Position numbers and translations under genes: made by a program
The notes under the pieces: model-generated
What the model saw: the letters and a program-made list of their open reading frames with translations, nothing else
Database searches by the model: none
What the model was told of the DNA's origin: nothing
Shown: piece by piece, positions 41,026 through 52,151 of the stretch
How positions within the stretch are numbered: the first letter of the stretch is position 1
Layout of the letters: each line of letters opens with the position of its first letter
NCBI GenBank assembly: GCA_032358165.1
Contig: JAALGY010000021.1
Span: forward strand, 1,674,001 to 1,738,000
DNA from: Diplosphaera chodatii
Lineage: Eukaryota; Chlorophyta; Trebouxiophyceae; Prasiolales; Stichococcaceae
Length of the DNA stretch: 64,000 nucleotides
Direction: 5' to 3'

Positions 41026-44000
41026 TCACTCGGCACCCAGGCCCACACCCTTGCCCCGCTGCACCGCGGCAATTGGCTCCGCAATGCCTGTGGCGTGAGC
41101 AGGCCCCTGACATCAGGAGATCGTCTGGCACCGTCTGTCAGACAAGGTGATGCTGATATGGACGTTGATTCTGACACCAGTGTTGCAACAGCATGCATGC
41201 AGACGACACGTACGCAGTGTACCGAGTCCCGGGAGCATGCCTGCGGCGATATAGGATTTAGGCAGTGGGGCCGCACCTTGTTGCGAGGCGCCCAGCCCGG
41301 TGCCGGCGCCGCCGAAGCCCCACCTGGCCATCATGCGCGAGCCGAAGCCGGTGGTGTGCGCCTCGAACCCGCCGTAGCGCGCCGCCACGCTGGCACGCTG
41401 CAAAGGCAGTACATTTTGGTGAATTAATTAACATATATCTTCAAGTAGAATATCTGATACAGGTGGATGGGGCGCGCCGCCACGCTGGCACGCTGCAAAG
41501 GCAGTAACTTTCGGTAAGTATAAAATACATAAGTAACTTAAACATACCCCTAATTAGAGCATCGATATAGGTGCATGGGGCGCTCATGACCGGAGAGTAC
41601 TGCCAGATCGAATGCCACCACACAGTGCTCCAGTCAGCGGGTCTGGCACGGGTGCAGGGGAGCCGGTGGCCGCGCGGCCACACCTGCTGCTCGCCGGGCG
41701 CTGTGTCGGCGGTCGGCGAGGTGGGTGCGCCCGGGACCTTGGCCTCGCGCGCCGCCCGGCGCGCCAGCTTCTGCTCCTTCTTCCGCGCCTTTCTGACCTG
41801 CCAGGCCATGCAGGGGGCCACATCAGTCCTGCTGCTGAGGCAAGCTTCAAACCTTGTTGGGCAGCTGCTGAACTTCCCTCATTGTTGTTCGGATCCCACA
41901 TGCACAGCCAGAATGCAAGGACTCGAACCAGTGATATAAGCTGCGCCGTCCTCGATCATGCAGCATGATGCCTGAGCCGCCCAACGGCGTCACACCTGAG
42001 CAGCCGTCTCGTTAGGGGTCATCAGCCCTATCGCCGGCCGCCGGCCGCTGCCCGGCTCGGCCTGCATCGGCGCTGCGCTGCCAACGGCACGCCGCTCTGC
42101 TGCGGCCCGTGCCAGATCCCGCAACTGCTGTGCAGAGCTCTGATCCAGACCGCCGGCATCGCTTTGCTGCCGCTGTGGCTCGGTGTTGCCATCGGCCGAG
42201 GCACGGCCATCATCTGCGCCGTCAAACCAACGCAGGCTTGCTGCGGGGGCCTGCGGAGTCGGCGCTGACGCTGCAGCTGCAGGCCCACGGGCAACATTAG
42301 CATCCATCGCCGCATCCGTCGCTGCCAGCTCCGCACTGTCGGCGGCTGCAACTGCTGCTGAAGCTGGAACACCCAACCAGCCCTCTCGCGCTGGCGCTGC
42401 ATCTGCCAGCGTGGGGGCACCCAGCCCGCCAGCACCAAAGCCGCCAGCACTGCCGAGACCCGCCGTGGGGCTGCTGAACCCTAGCCCCGGAGCCGAGCCG
42501 CCTCCGAGGCTGCCGCCCAAGCCAGGGCCGTAGGCCACTTCGTATAGTATTTGCGGCGACTGGCCAGCGCCATCCGAGCTGCCGAGCACCTCCGAGCGGC
42601 TGTCGTCGTCTGAGCTGCTGTCGTTGGAGTCGGCCAGGTATGCGGTGGCTATTGAAGCGGCGCCGCTGCCGGGGGTGGCGGCTGCGGACGCGGCGGCTGC
42701 GCGCGCCACAAGCGGGGTGCTGGCTGCCGTGTGGGCCTGAGACCCCACTGCTGCGGGCGCTGCCGCCGCTGCACTGTCGGCTGAGGCGAAGCCCAGGCCA
42801 TGGTGCATGCCGAGCCCCTGAGTTGCATCTGCCACGACATCCTCCTCGCCTGCAGCCAGGCAGGAACGACATCCACATGGGGTCACGCACCTGACAACAC
42901 ACATTCGGTTCAGCTGGCATTCGCAAAGCAGCTGCCAGGAGGTTTTAATGCAAAACAACATGCGATCACCCTGTGACATGCGTGGGTCGTCATCAAGAGG
43001 GCTGGCGGCGGCTGCTGCCAGCACTGCTGAGGGCATCGCAGCCACGCCCTGCTGCCTGAAGCCCCAGGTGGCCTCCGCCATCTGCTGCTCTGCGGACTGT
43101 TGTCACAGGCACAGAGGCACATCAGCACAGCGGTCCACCAGGTTGCACCCAAAGTTGCCGTTGGTCCGTGACTCGAGGCAGTTGCGGCAGCCCAACACGT
43201 GCCAGACATATCATGGGTTGCTATGCCACGGCGTGGTGCCAGCCTGATGCCTGCATTGCCCAGCTCCCAAGGTACCGGCCCTGTAGCAGGCGCACCTGCA
43301 GCGTGCCGTGCGACACGAAGGCCATGGGCTGCAGGTAGGCGGGCGTCGGCGGCGGCGCCCCGTCGGGCCGCGCCCCGAACCGCGCCTTCCAGTTCCGCTC
43401 CTTGCCGCCGCCACCCCGGCCGCCACGCCCGCCTGCAGCTTGTATATGACAGTTTTTATATGACACGCTATTCAGGGGATTGGTTTCGTGCTGACACCAG
43501 GTCGAATCAGAACTTTGGGCACTAGGACGCAGAAAGTTCAGATCAGCTCTGGCACGCTCGCTCAGGAAATTTGACAAAAAAACTCGACTGTTGACACCCC
43601 CTGTTGCTGCACATCATTCCTCTGCTCTCACCGCCAGAGGAGCGACCGCCGCCCCTGCCGCCGCCGCCGCCGGACCGCTGCTGCACCGCCTGCCCAGGGG
43701 GCCTGGTCCCCGGCGGCAGCTTCTCGATGCGGCCGCCGTGCTTCGACAGCGCCGCCTGCCGCCACAGCAGCTCCCGCACCCGCTCTGCCTGCTCCCCCTC
43801 CGGCATCACCGTGTGCCGCGTGGACGCAACCTGCGGGTGGCGAAGGCTGCACCATGTGTGACAACAACTAGTTGGGGCTAGCATGAACTGACCGCGGTAA
43901 GCTGTATCCAGTCACATTTGGTTGCTAATCATGCAGCCTGTGACGCCACCAATCCGCACCATGATGGTGAGCTTTTTGCCGGAGCCCTGCGCTGTGCACT

Positions 44001-46215
44001 TCAGGCCGTACAGCGCCGCCAGCCGCTGCACCGCCGCGCCCTCGTGCTTGCCCATCCGCGTGGGGAGGCCCTGCAGCGCCAGCGCAACACGTCCACACCG
44101 TCGCTGCACATGATGGACGAAGCGCAGCAGAGCAGGGTGCACATTGCTGTGATGTTGGCTAGGTACGCCCTGCGCCCACCATCAGGTCGCCGTCTGCTGC
44201 CACGAAGTCGTGCAGCTGGCTGTTGATGGTCGCCAGGCTGAAGCCGCGGCCCTCTGAGCGCGCCGCCTGCAGCGCCGCCTGGCGCACCAACAACATTACC
44301 AATCGACATTTCTTAAACACTTGGACTATAAGAAGGTCGGATGAACAGCGTGCTGACGCGCACTCTGATGCCGGTGAGTGGGACCAGCTAGTGTTGGAGA
44401 CTGCGGTCAGCAAGTGCTGCTGGGCGCAGCTGCTGTTGTGCACCCATGTCACCAAAGGCGTGACGGTCTGCAGGTGTGCGCTGACCTTGCGGGCCTTTTT
44501 GGCGGCGCGCGCCTCACCGGGCGGCACCCGCCCCGCCGCCCCGCCCCGGAGCGCCTTTCGCCGCTTGGGCTGGCTGCCTGCTGAACACAAGAGCCTGTTG
44601 CAGATAGAGCCCATACAGCAGCCACCTGACTGCAGAGCGGTTCTGTGCAGCGTGCAGATCACGACAGCGCGGGCAGCATCTGGTGCCCCTCGTCCCGCAG
44701 AATCCACCGCTGCCTGCAGGCGGACCTGGGAACAGCGCCTCCATGGCAGCGCCGTGCTCGGCACGGCCGCCGCCGCCGCCGCCGTCGCTGTCGCTGGGGG
44801 AGAAGGCGGCGTCCGAGGCCGCCTCCGTGGTGGACGTGTCCTCGCTGCTGCCGCTGCTGCCCGCACCGTCCAGGCCCCGCCCCTCCCCTGGTGCCAGCTC
44901 AGATATTGCTGCATACGTGTGCTCTTCAGTATGTGGGCTGTCCAACACTCGATGCAAACTGCTGTGATGATGTCCAGGAGACGCCGTGACAGCGAATGCA
45001 GCCAGAGGCGAGGTGATCAGCAGCAGCCGTGCCCTCACCACGGGCATCCTCTGGAGCGGCGCCGGCGCCGATGTCGGTGCGTGCAAAGCGCTGCATCGCG
45101 TCCTCCAGCCCATCATAGTCCTGCAGGTGGACAGGAGGGTTTCACTTTGTGGACGTGCCCTGCTGGAAGTGCGCAACAGCAGGCGAGGCTCCCGCCCGCT
45201 GGCAGCTACGACGGTGGGCCTGCCAGATCGGAGCCTGGGCGACCGCATGTGGGTTGGCAGCAATCTGCAAGCACGGCAGATGCCCGCACCTCATCGCTGC
45301 CGCGGTTTGCTGCCAGGTTTGCCACGAAGTCTGCGAGGCCCGACTCCTCGCCATCGGTGGAGCTGGCCGAGTGCTCGCCCCACGCCCCCGACTCCAGCGT
45401 CACGCCGCCCTCTGCCAGCGGCCACAGTCGATTATTGGCAATGCGACCGCGGACAGCAGCGGCAATGCCAAGCAAGGTGCTTGCCTGTTCAGCTGTCATG
45501 GAGCCCGGGATGGGTGCAGCGCCGGGCTCGCGCAACAAAGCGCAGGCGTGTTGAAGGTCCTGGTCCCCACCTGGGGATCCCAGCTCCGGCGAGTGCGCGC
45601 CCTGCTTCCTGCGCCGCACGCGCTGGATGCCGCCATCGCCGGCGGTGCGGATCGCCACCCCGCCGATGCGCAGCACGCCGCCGCCGCCGCCGCCGTCCTC
45701 CTCCTCGCTGTAGCCCTCCTGCAGGGACGGCTCGCTGTGGTAGGCCTTTTGCTGGGTCTGTGTTTGAGGGGGCCTGCTCGCGTGATGTATGTTTTTGAGT
45801 TTGAAAGCAGACTCGGTGGCGTGACGGTCATGCCCAACCTGCAAGATCTAGAAACAAGGGGAGGTCTGCTGCTGCCTGCCGCACCATCAGCAGCACTGGG
45901 TGCACCCTCGGCAGGAAGCATCAGGGTGCCAACGTGTCTTCACATACAGATCCCATGCCGCGGGGCCGTGCACCAGCAAAGGCCAAAAATGGTTCTCCTG
46001 CCAGCGGGACCATAGTTACAATCTACAACAATCGGTGCTACGGATTGAGCTAAGGACATCGTGGATTGTAGGCAGTGCACCATCAGATCGTCCAATGTCA
46101 TGGCCACCCTGGTGCCCTGCCGAGCTTCGTGCCCATGCTGCACTGGCCGCTGGCCGCGTCGCCTGCGCGCCACCGGCCCGTACTTGTCGCCCCGCTGCTT
46201 CGACTTGCGCGGCAT
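41026..46215 (-). CDS. R3H and G-patch domain protein (SQS1-like)
   Basis: About 14 exons, roughly 900 residues. The start ATG 46213-46215 opens MPRKSKQRGDKYGPVARRRR, a basic nuclear or nucleolar signal. An acidic Ser/Gly region follows (45757-45290, 44908-44726). The R3H domain is built by exons 44278-44180 (LATINSQLHDFVAADGDLM), 44070-43960 (GLPTRMGKHEGAAVQRLAAL then YGLKCTAQGSGKKLTIM) and the start of 43830-43632. A long disordered Ala/Gly/Ser exon is 42849-41996. A basic exon (41797-41684, VRKARKKEQKLARRAAREAK) precedes the G-patch exon 41397-41277 (GFGSRMMARWGFGGAGTGLG). The last exon 41087-41026 ends IAEPIAAVQRGKGVGLGAE, the usual family C-terminus. Yeast Sqs1/Pfa1, with this architecture, activates the helicase Prp43 in splicing and ribosome assembly. 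The same role is inferred here. An extra small exon near 45900 is possible. Confidence 0.85.
41377..41411. repeat. 35-bp direct repeat, copy at functional 3' splice site
   Basis: Identical to 41472-41506. This copy contains the acceptor (TTTGCAG on the minus strand) and the first bases of the G-patch exon of the SQS1-like gene. Confidence 0.85.
41472..41506. repeat. 35-bp direct repeat, decoy 3' splice site copy
   Basis: A second copy of the acceptor plus exon start, 95 bp away within the upstream intron of the SQS1-like gene, separated by AT-rich sequence. If used as an exon it soon runs into stop codons, so it looks like a decoy or pseudo-acceptor. Confidence 0.85.
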
Positions 46216-46625
46216 CTTGCTTTTCAAAACGTGAAAGCTGCTATCGATGTGGCATATGCCCGCTGCACCTTGAGTGCCAAGGCACGTGCGCTGCTACAGG
46301 GTGCGTGCACAGTAGGGGTGCAGTTGCTCGTTATAGTGCTTCAGAGGGTCATACACCTGTATCTGCGTGGATAGTTTGGACTGTCAAGCGGTCCGAGGGC
46401 CATTTGCGCTTGCGATCGCCGTTTGCCAATCTCCAAAAACACTGGATGCTGGCTGCATTCCAACATTGTGCAAGAGCTACCCGGTACTCAACCTCATTTG
46501 CATCATCTAGCAGCCCGCTCCTACTTTCAACCACATCAAGATACAATAACGCTTGCTCTGCTGCTGTTGTGTCACCACCAGCAACAACATCCAGGCGCGC
46601 CAGCACCCTGAACACAGCCACGACA
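46216..46625. promoter_or_regulatory. Short bidirectional promoter region, SQS1-like / pyridoxal kinase
   Basis: 410 bp separate the two divergent start codons. No TATA box or other named motif was identified. Confidence 0.5.
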
Positions 46626-48411
46626 ATGTCAGGGGACGTCAGGGAGGAGCCCGGCAGGGTGCTCAGCATCCAGTCGCACACAGTCAGCGGCTACGTCGGC
46701 AACCGCTGCGCGGTGTTCACGCTCCAGGTGCTGCGCACCTCGCCACCATGCTCGACCATTCCGGCGTCACACAAGATCTTTCAGTGTCATGTGCCTCATT
46801 GCTAACAGCCAGACTGGGCACAAGGCGCGGTCAACGTGGATGCAGCTGCTGGGCATGGAGGCGGACGCGATCAACAGCGTGCAGTTCGCAAACCACGGCG
46901 GATACCCGACGGTCCGGGGCCAGCGGCTGGACGGGCCGCAGCTCGCTGAGCTGGCGGACGGCCTGGACGAAAACGGCCTGCTGCGCTACGACTTCCTGCT
47001 CACAGGTCAATCCACACTGTCCAGCAGTCTCAGCGCAGTGTGAGCTGCGGTTGCCGACTTGGGGTGCGCCTGAGCTTGCTGTCTGCAGGGTACATCGGCA
47101 CCGCCAGCATGCTCGAGGCCATCGCTGACCTTGTGCGGCGGATGCGGCGCCTCAACCCAGACCTGCAGTACGGTGAGGAGGCGGTACATGTGGCAAGCGC
47201 TTGTTCCTGCCTTGCAAATGACCTCTGGTGTGTGCACCGCCTCAACCAGGTTCCTGCAACAATTCGCCGATCAGGCTGCAGTGATGCGATTCCCAGACAT
47301 GCCGCCCGCAGTGTGCGACCCGGTCATGGGCGACAACGGCAAGCTGTTCCTGCCCGCGGAGCTGGTGCCCCTGTACCAGCGCACCATCATGCCCCTGGCG
47401 GCGGTGGTGACGCCCAACGCCTTTGAGGCGGAGCAGCTCACCGGGCGGCCGGTGACCACAGAGGCGGAGGCGCTGGCGGCGTGCGATGCGCTGCACGACA
47501 TGGGGCCCTCCACCGTGGTGTGTGGTGCTCTAGACAGGCCACTCACATCTGCTGATGCTAGTTTGACGTTTTGTGTTTATCAGCTTGACGGTGGGCCGAC
47601 CGGAGAACGCGTCGTCTGCCATGCAGACGCTCCACTGCATCCACTAGCCCGTGTAGCCACGCTGTGTCACATGTGTAGACTGAGCGTGTGCCTGGCTGCA
47701 GATCATCACCAGCATGCCAGCGCCCGATCCAGAGCAGCTGCTGCTGTTCGCCAGCACGCGGCTGCCGCAGCGGGATGGCAGCCCGCGCCGCTTCAAGCTG
47801 GCCATCCGCCGGCTGGACATCCCCGACTTTGCCGGACCAGGTGGGGCTGCCAACCTGAAGGACGCCGGGCAAAGGCAGCGTGTCCCAACATCATCACAGG
47901 TCTGCAGGCCTTCGTTACAGCACGCTACTTCCAGCAACCGAGCAGCTGTGCTGGCGGTGTGGCAGGCGACCTGATGACGGCGCTGCTGCTGGGCTGGTCG
48001 GCGCGGCTGCCGGGGCGGCTGCGGGACGCGGTGCTGCACGCGGTGGCGGCGCTGCAGGGGGTGCTGGCGGTGACGGCGGAGGCGACGGGGCCGGCGGCTC
48101 GAGCAGCCGAGCGCAGCGCAGAGGTGCGATAAGGTTTTCATGCAGGATACCCCATGCATGGTGGTGCGTGACAACAGCTGAACGTGTGCAGGGGCATACA
48201 GTGGGTCTGAATAAGCATCAATGCAGCCAATGCGCAGCAGTTGAGGGTTTTGAGGCAGAAGTGCACCACAACGATGGCATTTGGCAGGGATGTCGTGTGG
48301 CTGTGGCTGCAGAACTGCCGGCAGCGGGAGCTGCGCCTGGTGCAAAGCCAGCACCACATTACATCACCTCAGCTGGATGCCTTCGACATCACCACGGTGG
48401 CAGTGAATTGA
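46626..48411 (+). CDS. PDXK: Pyridoxal kinase
   Basis: Seven exons (46626-46727, 46846-47005, 47089-47172, 47312-47517, 47702-47840, 47966-48123, 48325-48411) total 936 nt, 311 residues, the family's usual length, with all phases agreeing. Motifs: VLSIQSHTVSGYVGNRCAVF at the N-terminus, LLGMEADAINSVQFANHGGY, GYIGTASMLEAI, VCDPVMGDNGKLFLPAELVP, VTPNAFEAEQLTGRPVTTEA, and GDLMTALLLGWSARLPGRL near the C-terminus, then RELRLVQSQHHI. It phosphorylates pyridoxal, pyridoxine and pyridoxamine with ATP in the vitamin B6 salvage pathway; the plant homologue is SOS4. The anion-hole motif reads GPGD where relatives have GTGD; the proline codon lies at an exon end, so check the splice before trusting it. 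Confidence 0.93.
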
Positions 48412-48948
48412 TTTCGCTGAGTGGCACTGGGCATCCAAACCCTGGCCGGCCCTGAGCCGATCAACATTGTTACTGTCCATATATATTTTGAAGGGACATG
48501 CCCTGCAGCTGAGATTATGCTGTGGCAGTATTTCGAACGATGTCAGCACCACTGTTGCTCGGTTCGATGTGGCCACAGCTGTTGTATGTGAAGTGGTGCA
48601 CTGCTGCTCCATCTGAATTTCTTGTACATTTGCAGCAGATGCACTGTTCGTGTGATTTATGCTTCGTGCCGCAGGACTTGCAACTGGAATTATTTGGCAA
48701 GGTTGGCCTTGTTGCTGCTTGGGCTGTTGCTGCCAGACAGTCATCTGTTGGCGGGCACTGATGATTGCCTCGTCTCCATTGTAGCTTGGTGTCAGCGCAA
48801 CTTCACAGGGCGCGGGTTTGCTGCGCCAAGTTCACAAAACTGTCAGCGCAATTTAAGCCCAGCATGCCAATTGAAACAGGGAAGGCACGTCATAGGCTGA
48901 CAGTGCTAGAGGCGCAAAGAAACGTTGACACTGCTGACAGTCCCTCAC

Positions 48949-49046
48949 CAGTGCACTTCCCTTTGGTATCAAGATAGTAACCCGGGACGCAGGTTTGGCA
49001 TTTGCCCGGCTTGCGGTAGACGCACGTCTGGCAGAAGCGGGCGCAT
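48949..49046 (-). pseudogene. Orphan Cys-rich exon of an interrupted or partial gene
   Basis: A 98-bp minus-strand exon with good splice sites on both sides (TATATGCAG acceptor, GTGAGG donor). It reads CARFCQTCVYRKPGKCQTCV then PGYYLDTKGKCTG. The CxxC spacing and the PGYYLD...C pattern resemble the C-terminal block of the secreted Cys-rich protein at 28438-31159, so a paralogue is likely. Downstream, an open minus-strand frame at about 48735-48364 can be joined in phase and overlaps the pyridoxal kinase terminal exon; it may be the 3' end. Upstream exons were not found. An LTR element occupies 49205-53216, just 159 bp upstream. I cannot tell whether the gene is still expressed with the element in an intron, or is dead. 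Confidence 0.45.
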
Positions 49047-49204
49047 CTGCATATAACAGACATTTCAGACGTTGATACTTACCCTAACATCTTCCAGGAA
49101 GTGCATTCGCTGGTGCCTCAGCATGCCGAGCTGCCTTGCAGCTAGCACTGAGCTGGCTTCTGTGATGGTAAGCAGCACTGTGCCACCCTGTAATTTAGCA
49201 TAGG

Positions 49205-49516
49205 TGTTGGAGTTGGGGCGTGCAAGGTGCAGACCGCGTCATTGGTTACACACTGGGAACGGAAGAGTGGCTAGCCAAACACTGCTCAACTGCAGAACAG
49301 TGAGTGCTAAACCCTACTGGTACGATTACTTTGACTCCCGAGTCAGAGTAACTATCCTGCTTCCACCTAAGAGCAGGTGTCAACTCGCAGCACGACCACA
49401 ACCAACCAACATGTGATTCCAACTCAGCATCAACATAACCGAAGACTACTGCGAACTGTTGCAAGCTTAACTACTAGACTGGACCTGCTGACGACTGCAC
49501 CAGTCTCAGTCCAACA
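49205..49516 (-). repeat. LTR, copy 1 (3' LTR in element sense)
   Basis: 312 bp, TGTTGG...CCAACA. A minus-strand TGTAA (TTACA at 49246-49250) lies near the element-sense 3' end, suiting a poly(A) signal for the R region. Purine-rich TGGGAG (minus) borders it at 49517-49522 as a weak polypurine tract. Confidence 0.9.
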
Positions 49517-50301
49517 CTCCCACGCAGGCTAGAAGTTCAAGCTATGCAACCCATCAGGCCATCACCCATGTCCGCCCCAAGTCTCAAATAGATGCCAGCT
49601 ATGTTAGCCCCGTCGCCGACCAAGTCTTCTGCGCCTTAGCCAACAGCTGCCCCGTGCTGATGCTGACTCTAAGGTCTCTGCAGAACTCGCCGCTTGGGTC
49701 GCCGCCCATCGCAAACTCACGTCTTGAGCTGCTGCTGCACGTTCATGGTGGCCGCTGCTGCCGCCATGCCGCCCGTCAACTCCATGGAAGCTGCCACTGT
49801 CAGCTGCAGCCGTCCGCTGCCCCAGCTGGCACTCCCCGATGTCACCCACGAAGCACACTTGCTACGAAACCGTCTCAAGCTCCCACGGTTTGGTACAAGT
49901 GCTGCCCCGCTATTGTCAGGTTCCAGGACAGGCTACACCTCGGCGTGCACCTCGCTGAAAACCTCGTTGATCACTGGCTGGCTACTATGCATCACCACCA
50001 AGTCGATCAACCGCAACTACCCTCACTCGGTGTTGCTGCATGCTGTCTGCCGTCCGTCGCTCCAGCTGCTCGCTCGCATGCTGTCTGCCGTCCGTCGCTC
50101 CAGCTGCATCGTCATTGCAGAAGGTGCACACCCTGTCCTGGCCTCGCTCGCCAGGCTGCAGCCCGGCCGTCGCCGCTGCTGATGCCGCCTTACACTGCAG
50201 TCGCCGTAGTCCGCGTCGTCGGACTTGGCATGTACCAGCCGTCTGGTACCGGGCCGGTACATGCACACCAAATACCGCCCAAAACAAAACCGTGAAGTCA
50301 T

Positions 50302-50483
50302 GTAGCTCACACAGAGCACGCCAATGACTCCCACGTGTTCAAACGTCGTCCCGAAATGAAGCCAAGTAGCTCACACAGAGCACAACTGTGACCCCCAAAT
50401 CGTCAAGCTCACACAGAGCACGTCAAGCTCACACAGAGCACGTCCAGCTCACACAGAGCACGTTCAGCTCACACAGAGCACGT
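50302..50483. repeat. Six-copy 16-bp motif array in internal segment 1
   Basis: AGCTCACACAGAGCAC occurs six times: near 50304, 50368, 50406, 50426, 50446 and 50466, the last four at exact 20-bp spacing. A second short array with CTGGCCGCTGCC units follows at about 50548-50615. Confidence 0.85.
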
Positions 50484-50687
50484 TTATGTCCCCACGTTTG
50501 TGACTCCCACGGGCTCTAGCAACTAGGCCGACATCGCTGCTGCCACTACGCTGGCCGCTGCCACCACCACGCTGGCCGCTGCCCCTTCCACGCTGGCCGC
50601 TGTCGCCCCCACGCTAGCGGGTACTGGTACCCTTGATGGTACAGTGCACGCCCGTACCGCTGTCCGACTGCACTGTAGGCCGCCACG

Positions 50688-50975
50688 TCAACACGCCCTG
50701 CCTCCGGAGCTGTTGCCGCCCGCTGCTCCACCGCCAGCACGATCTCTCAGCGGTGTGATGGCCACCGTCCACGCCGAACGCTCCACGTCCTTCGTCCTCC
50801 GATCGCCCGCCGCGACCTTGGCTGTCAGTGTCGCCGGACCTTCCGGGAACATCACTGAAGCCAACTCCTTCTCGACAAACTGCGCGCCAATGAGACTGGA
50901 CCACATGTCCCAGCTCTCAATGTCAAGCTGAACATCTTTCAACTTGCCGCAGGACTCTCCGTCAACGCCGCCCAT
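50688..50975 (-). CDS. Short ORF of the LTR element, second copy
   Basis: Identical copy of the 95-residue frame at 52538-52825, in the other internal segment. Confidence 0.3.
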   Translation of the reverse strand: MGGVDGESCGKLKDVQLDIESWDMWSSLIGAQFVEKELASVMFPEGPATLTAKVAAGDRRTKDVERSAWTVAITPLRDRAGGGAAGGNSSGGRAC

Positions 50976-51040
50976 ACTTGCACCCCGTCAGACAATGCTG
51001 CAACCGCAATGCAGATCGTCTCAATGCTCACACCGTGTGT

Positions 51041-51054
51041 GTGGGCCCATAACC
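51041..51054 (-). other. Putative primer-binding site, second copy
   Basis: Identical to 52891-52904 and adjacent to the middle LTR. Confidence 0.6.
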
Positions 51055-51366
51055 TGTTGGAGTTGGGGCGTGCAAGGTGCAGACCGCGTCATTGGTTACA
51101 CACTGGGAACGGAAGAGTGGCTAGCCAAACACTGCTCAACTGCAGAACAGTGAGTGCTAAACCCTACTGGTACGATTACTTTGACTCCCGAGTCAGAGTA
51201 ACTATCCTGCTTCCACCTAAGAGCAGGTGTCAACTCGCAGCACGACCACAACCAACCAACATGTGATTCCAACTCAGCATCAACATAACCGAAGACTACT
51301 GCGAACTGTTGCAAGCTTAACTACTAGACTGGACCTGCTGACGACTGCACCAGTCTCAGTCCAACA
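51055..51366 (-). repeat. LTR, copy 2 (middle LTR)
   Basis: Same 312-bp sequence, shared by both internal segments. I saw no difference from copy 1. Confidence 0.9.
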
Positions 51367-52151
51367 CTCCCACGCAGGCTAGAAGTTCAAGCTATGCAAC
51401 CCATCAGGCCATCACCCATGTCCGCCCCAAGTCTCAAATAGATGCCAGCTATGTTAGCCCCGTCGCCGACCAAGTCTTCTGCGCCTTAGCCAGCAGCTGC
51501 CCCGTGCTGATGCTGACTCTAAGGTCTCTGCAGAACTCGCCGCTTGGGTCGCCGCCCATCGCAAACTCACGTCTTGAGCTGCTGCTGCACGTTCATGGTG
51601 GCCGCTGCTGCCGCCATGCCGCCCGTCAACTCCATGGAAGCTGCCACTGTCAGCTGCAGCCGTCCGCTGCCCCAGCTGGCACTCCCCGATGTCACCCACG
51701 AAGCACACTTGCTACGAAACCGTCTCAAGCTCCCACGGTTTGGTACAAGTGCTGCCCCGCTATTGTCAGGTTCCAGGACAGGCTACACCTCGGCGTGCAC
51801 CTCGCTGAAAACCTCGTTGATCACTGGCTGGCTACTATGCATCACCACCAAGTCGATCAACCGCAACTACCCTCACTCGGTGTTGCTGCATGCTGTCTGC
51901 CGTCCGTCGCTCCAGCTGCTCGCTCGCATGCTGTCTGCCGTCCGTCGCTCCAGCTGCATCGTCATTGCAGAAGGTGCACACCCTGTCCTGGCCTCGCTCG
52001 CCAGGCTGCAGCCCGGCCGTCGCCGCTGCTGATGCCGCCTTACACTGCAGTCGCCGTAGTCCGCGTCGTCGGACTTGGCATGTACCAGCCGTCTGGTACC
52101 GGGCCGGTACATGCACACCAAATACCGCCCAAAACAAAACCGTGAAGTCAT

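Noticed and set aside
41908..41960. tRNA-like T-loop on the minus strand (GGTTCGAGTCC)
   Set aside because: The flanking bases do not form a T-stem, and no D-arm, anticodon arm or acceptor stem could be placed around it. It lies in an intron of the SQS1-like gene.
49654..50295. 213-codon plus-strand frame in the retroelement, repeated at 51504-52145
   Set aside because: It is antisense to the element's inferred orientation, Pro/His/Leu-rich without a domain, and its duplication only reflects the element's tandem form.
50302..50483. Regular short repeats that could suggest a CRISPR array
   Set aside because: The genome is eukaryotic, the repeats are 16 bp with 4-bp gaps and no unique spacers, and they lie inside an LTR element.
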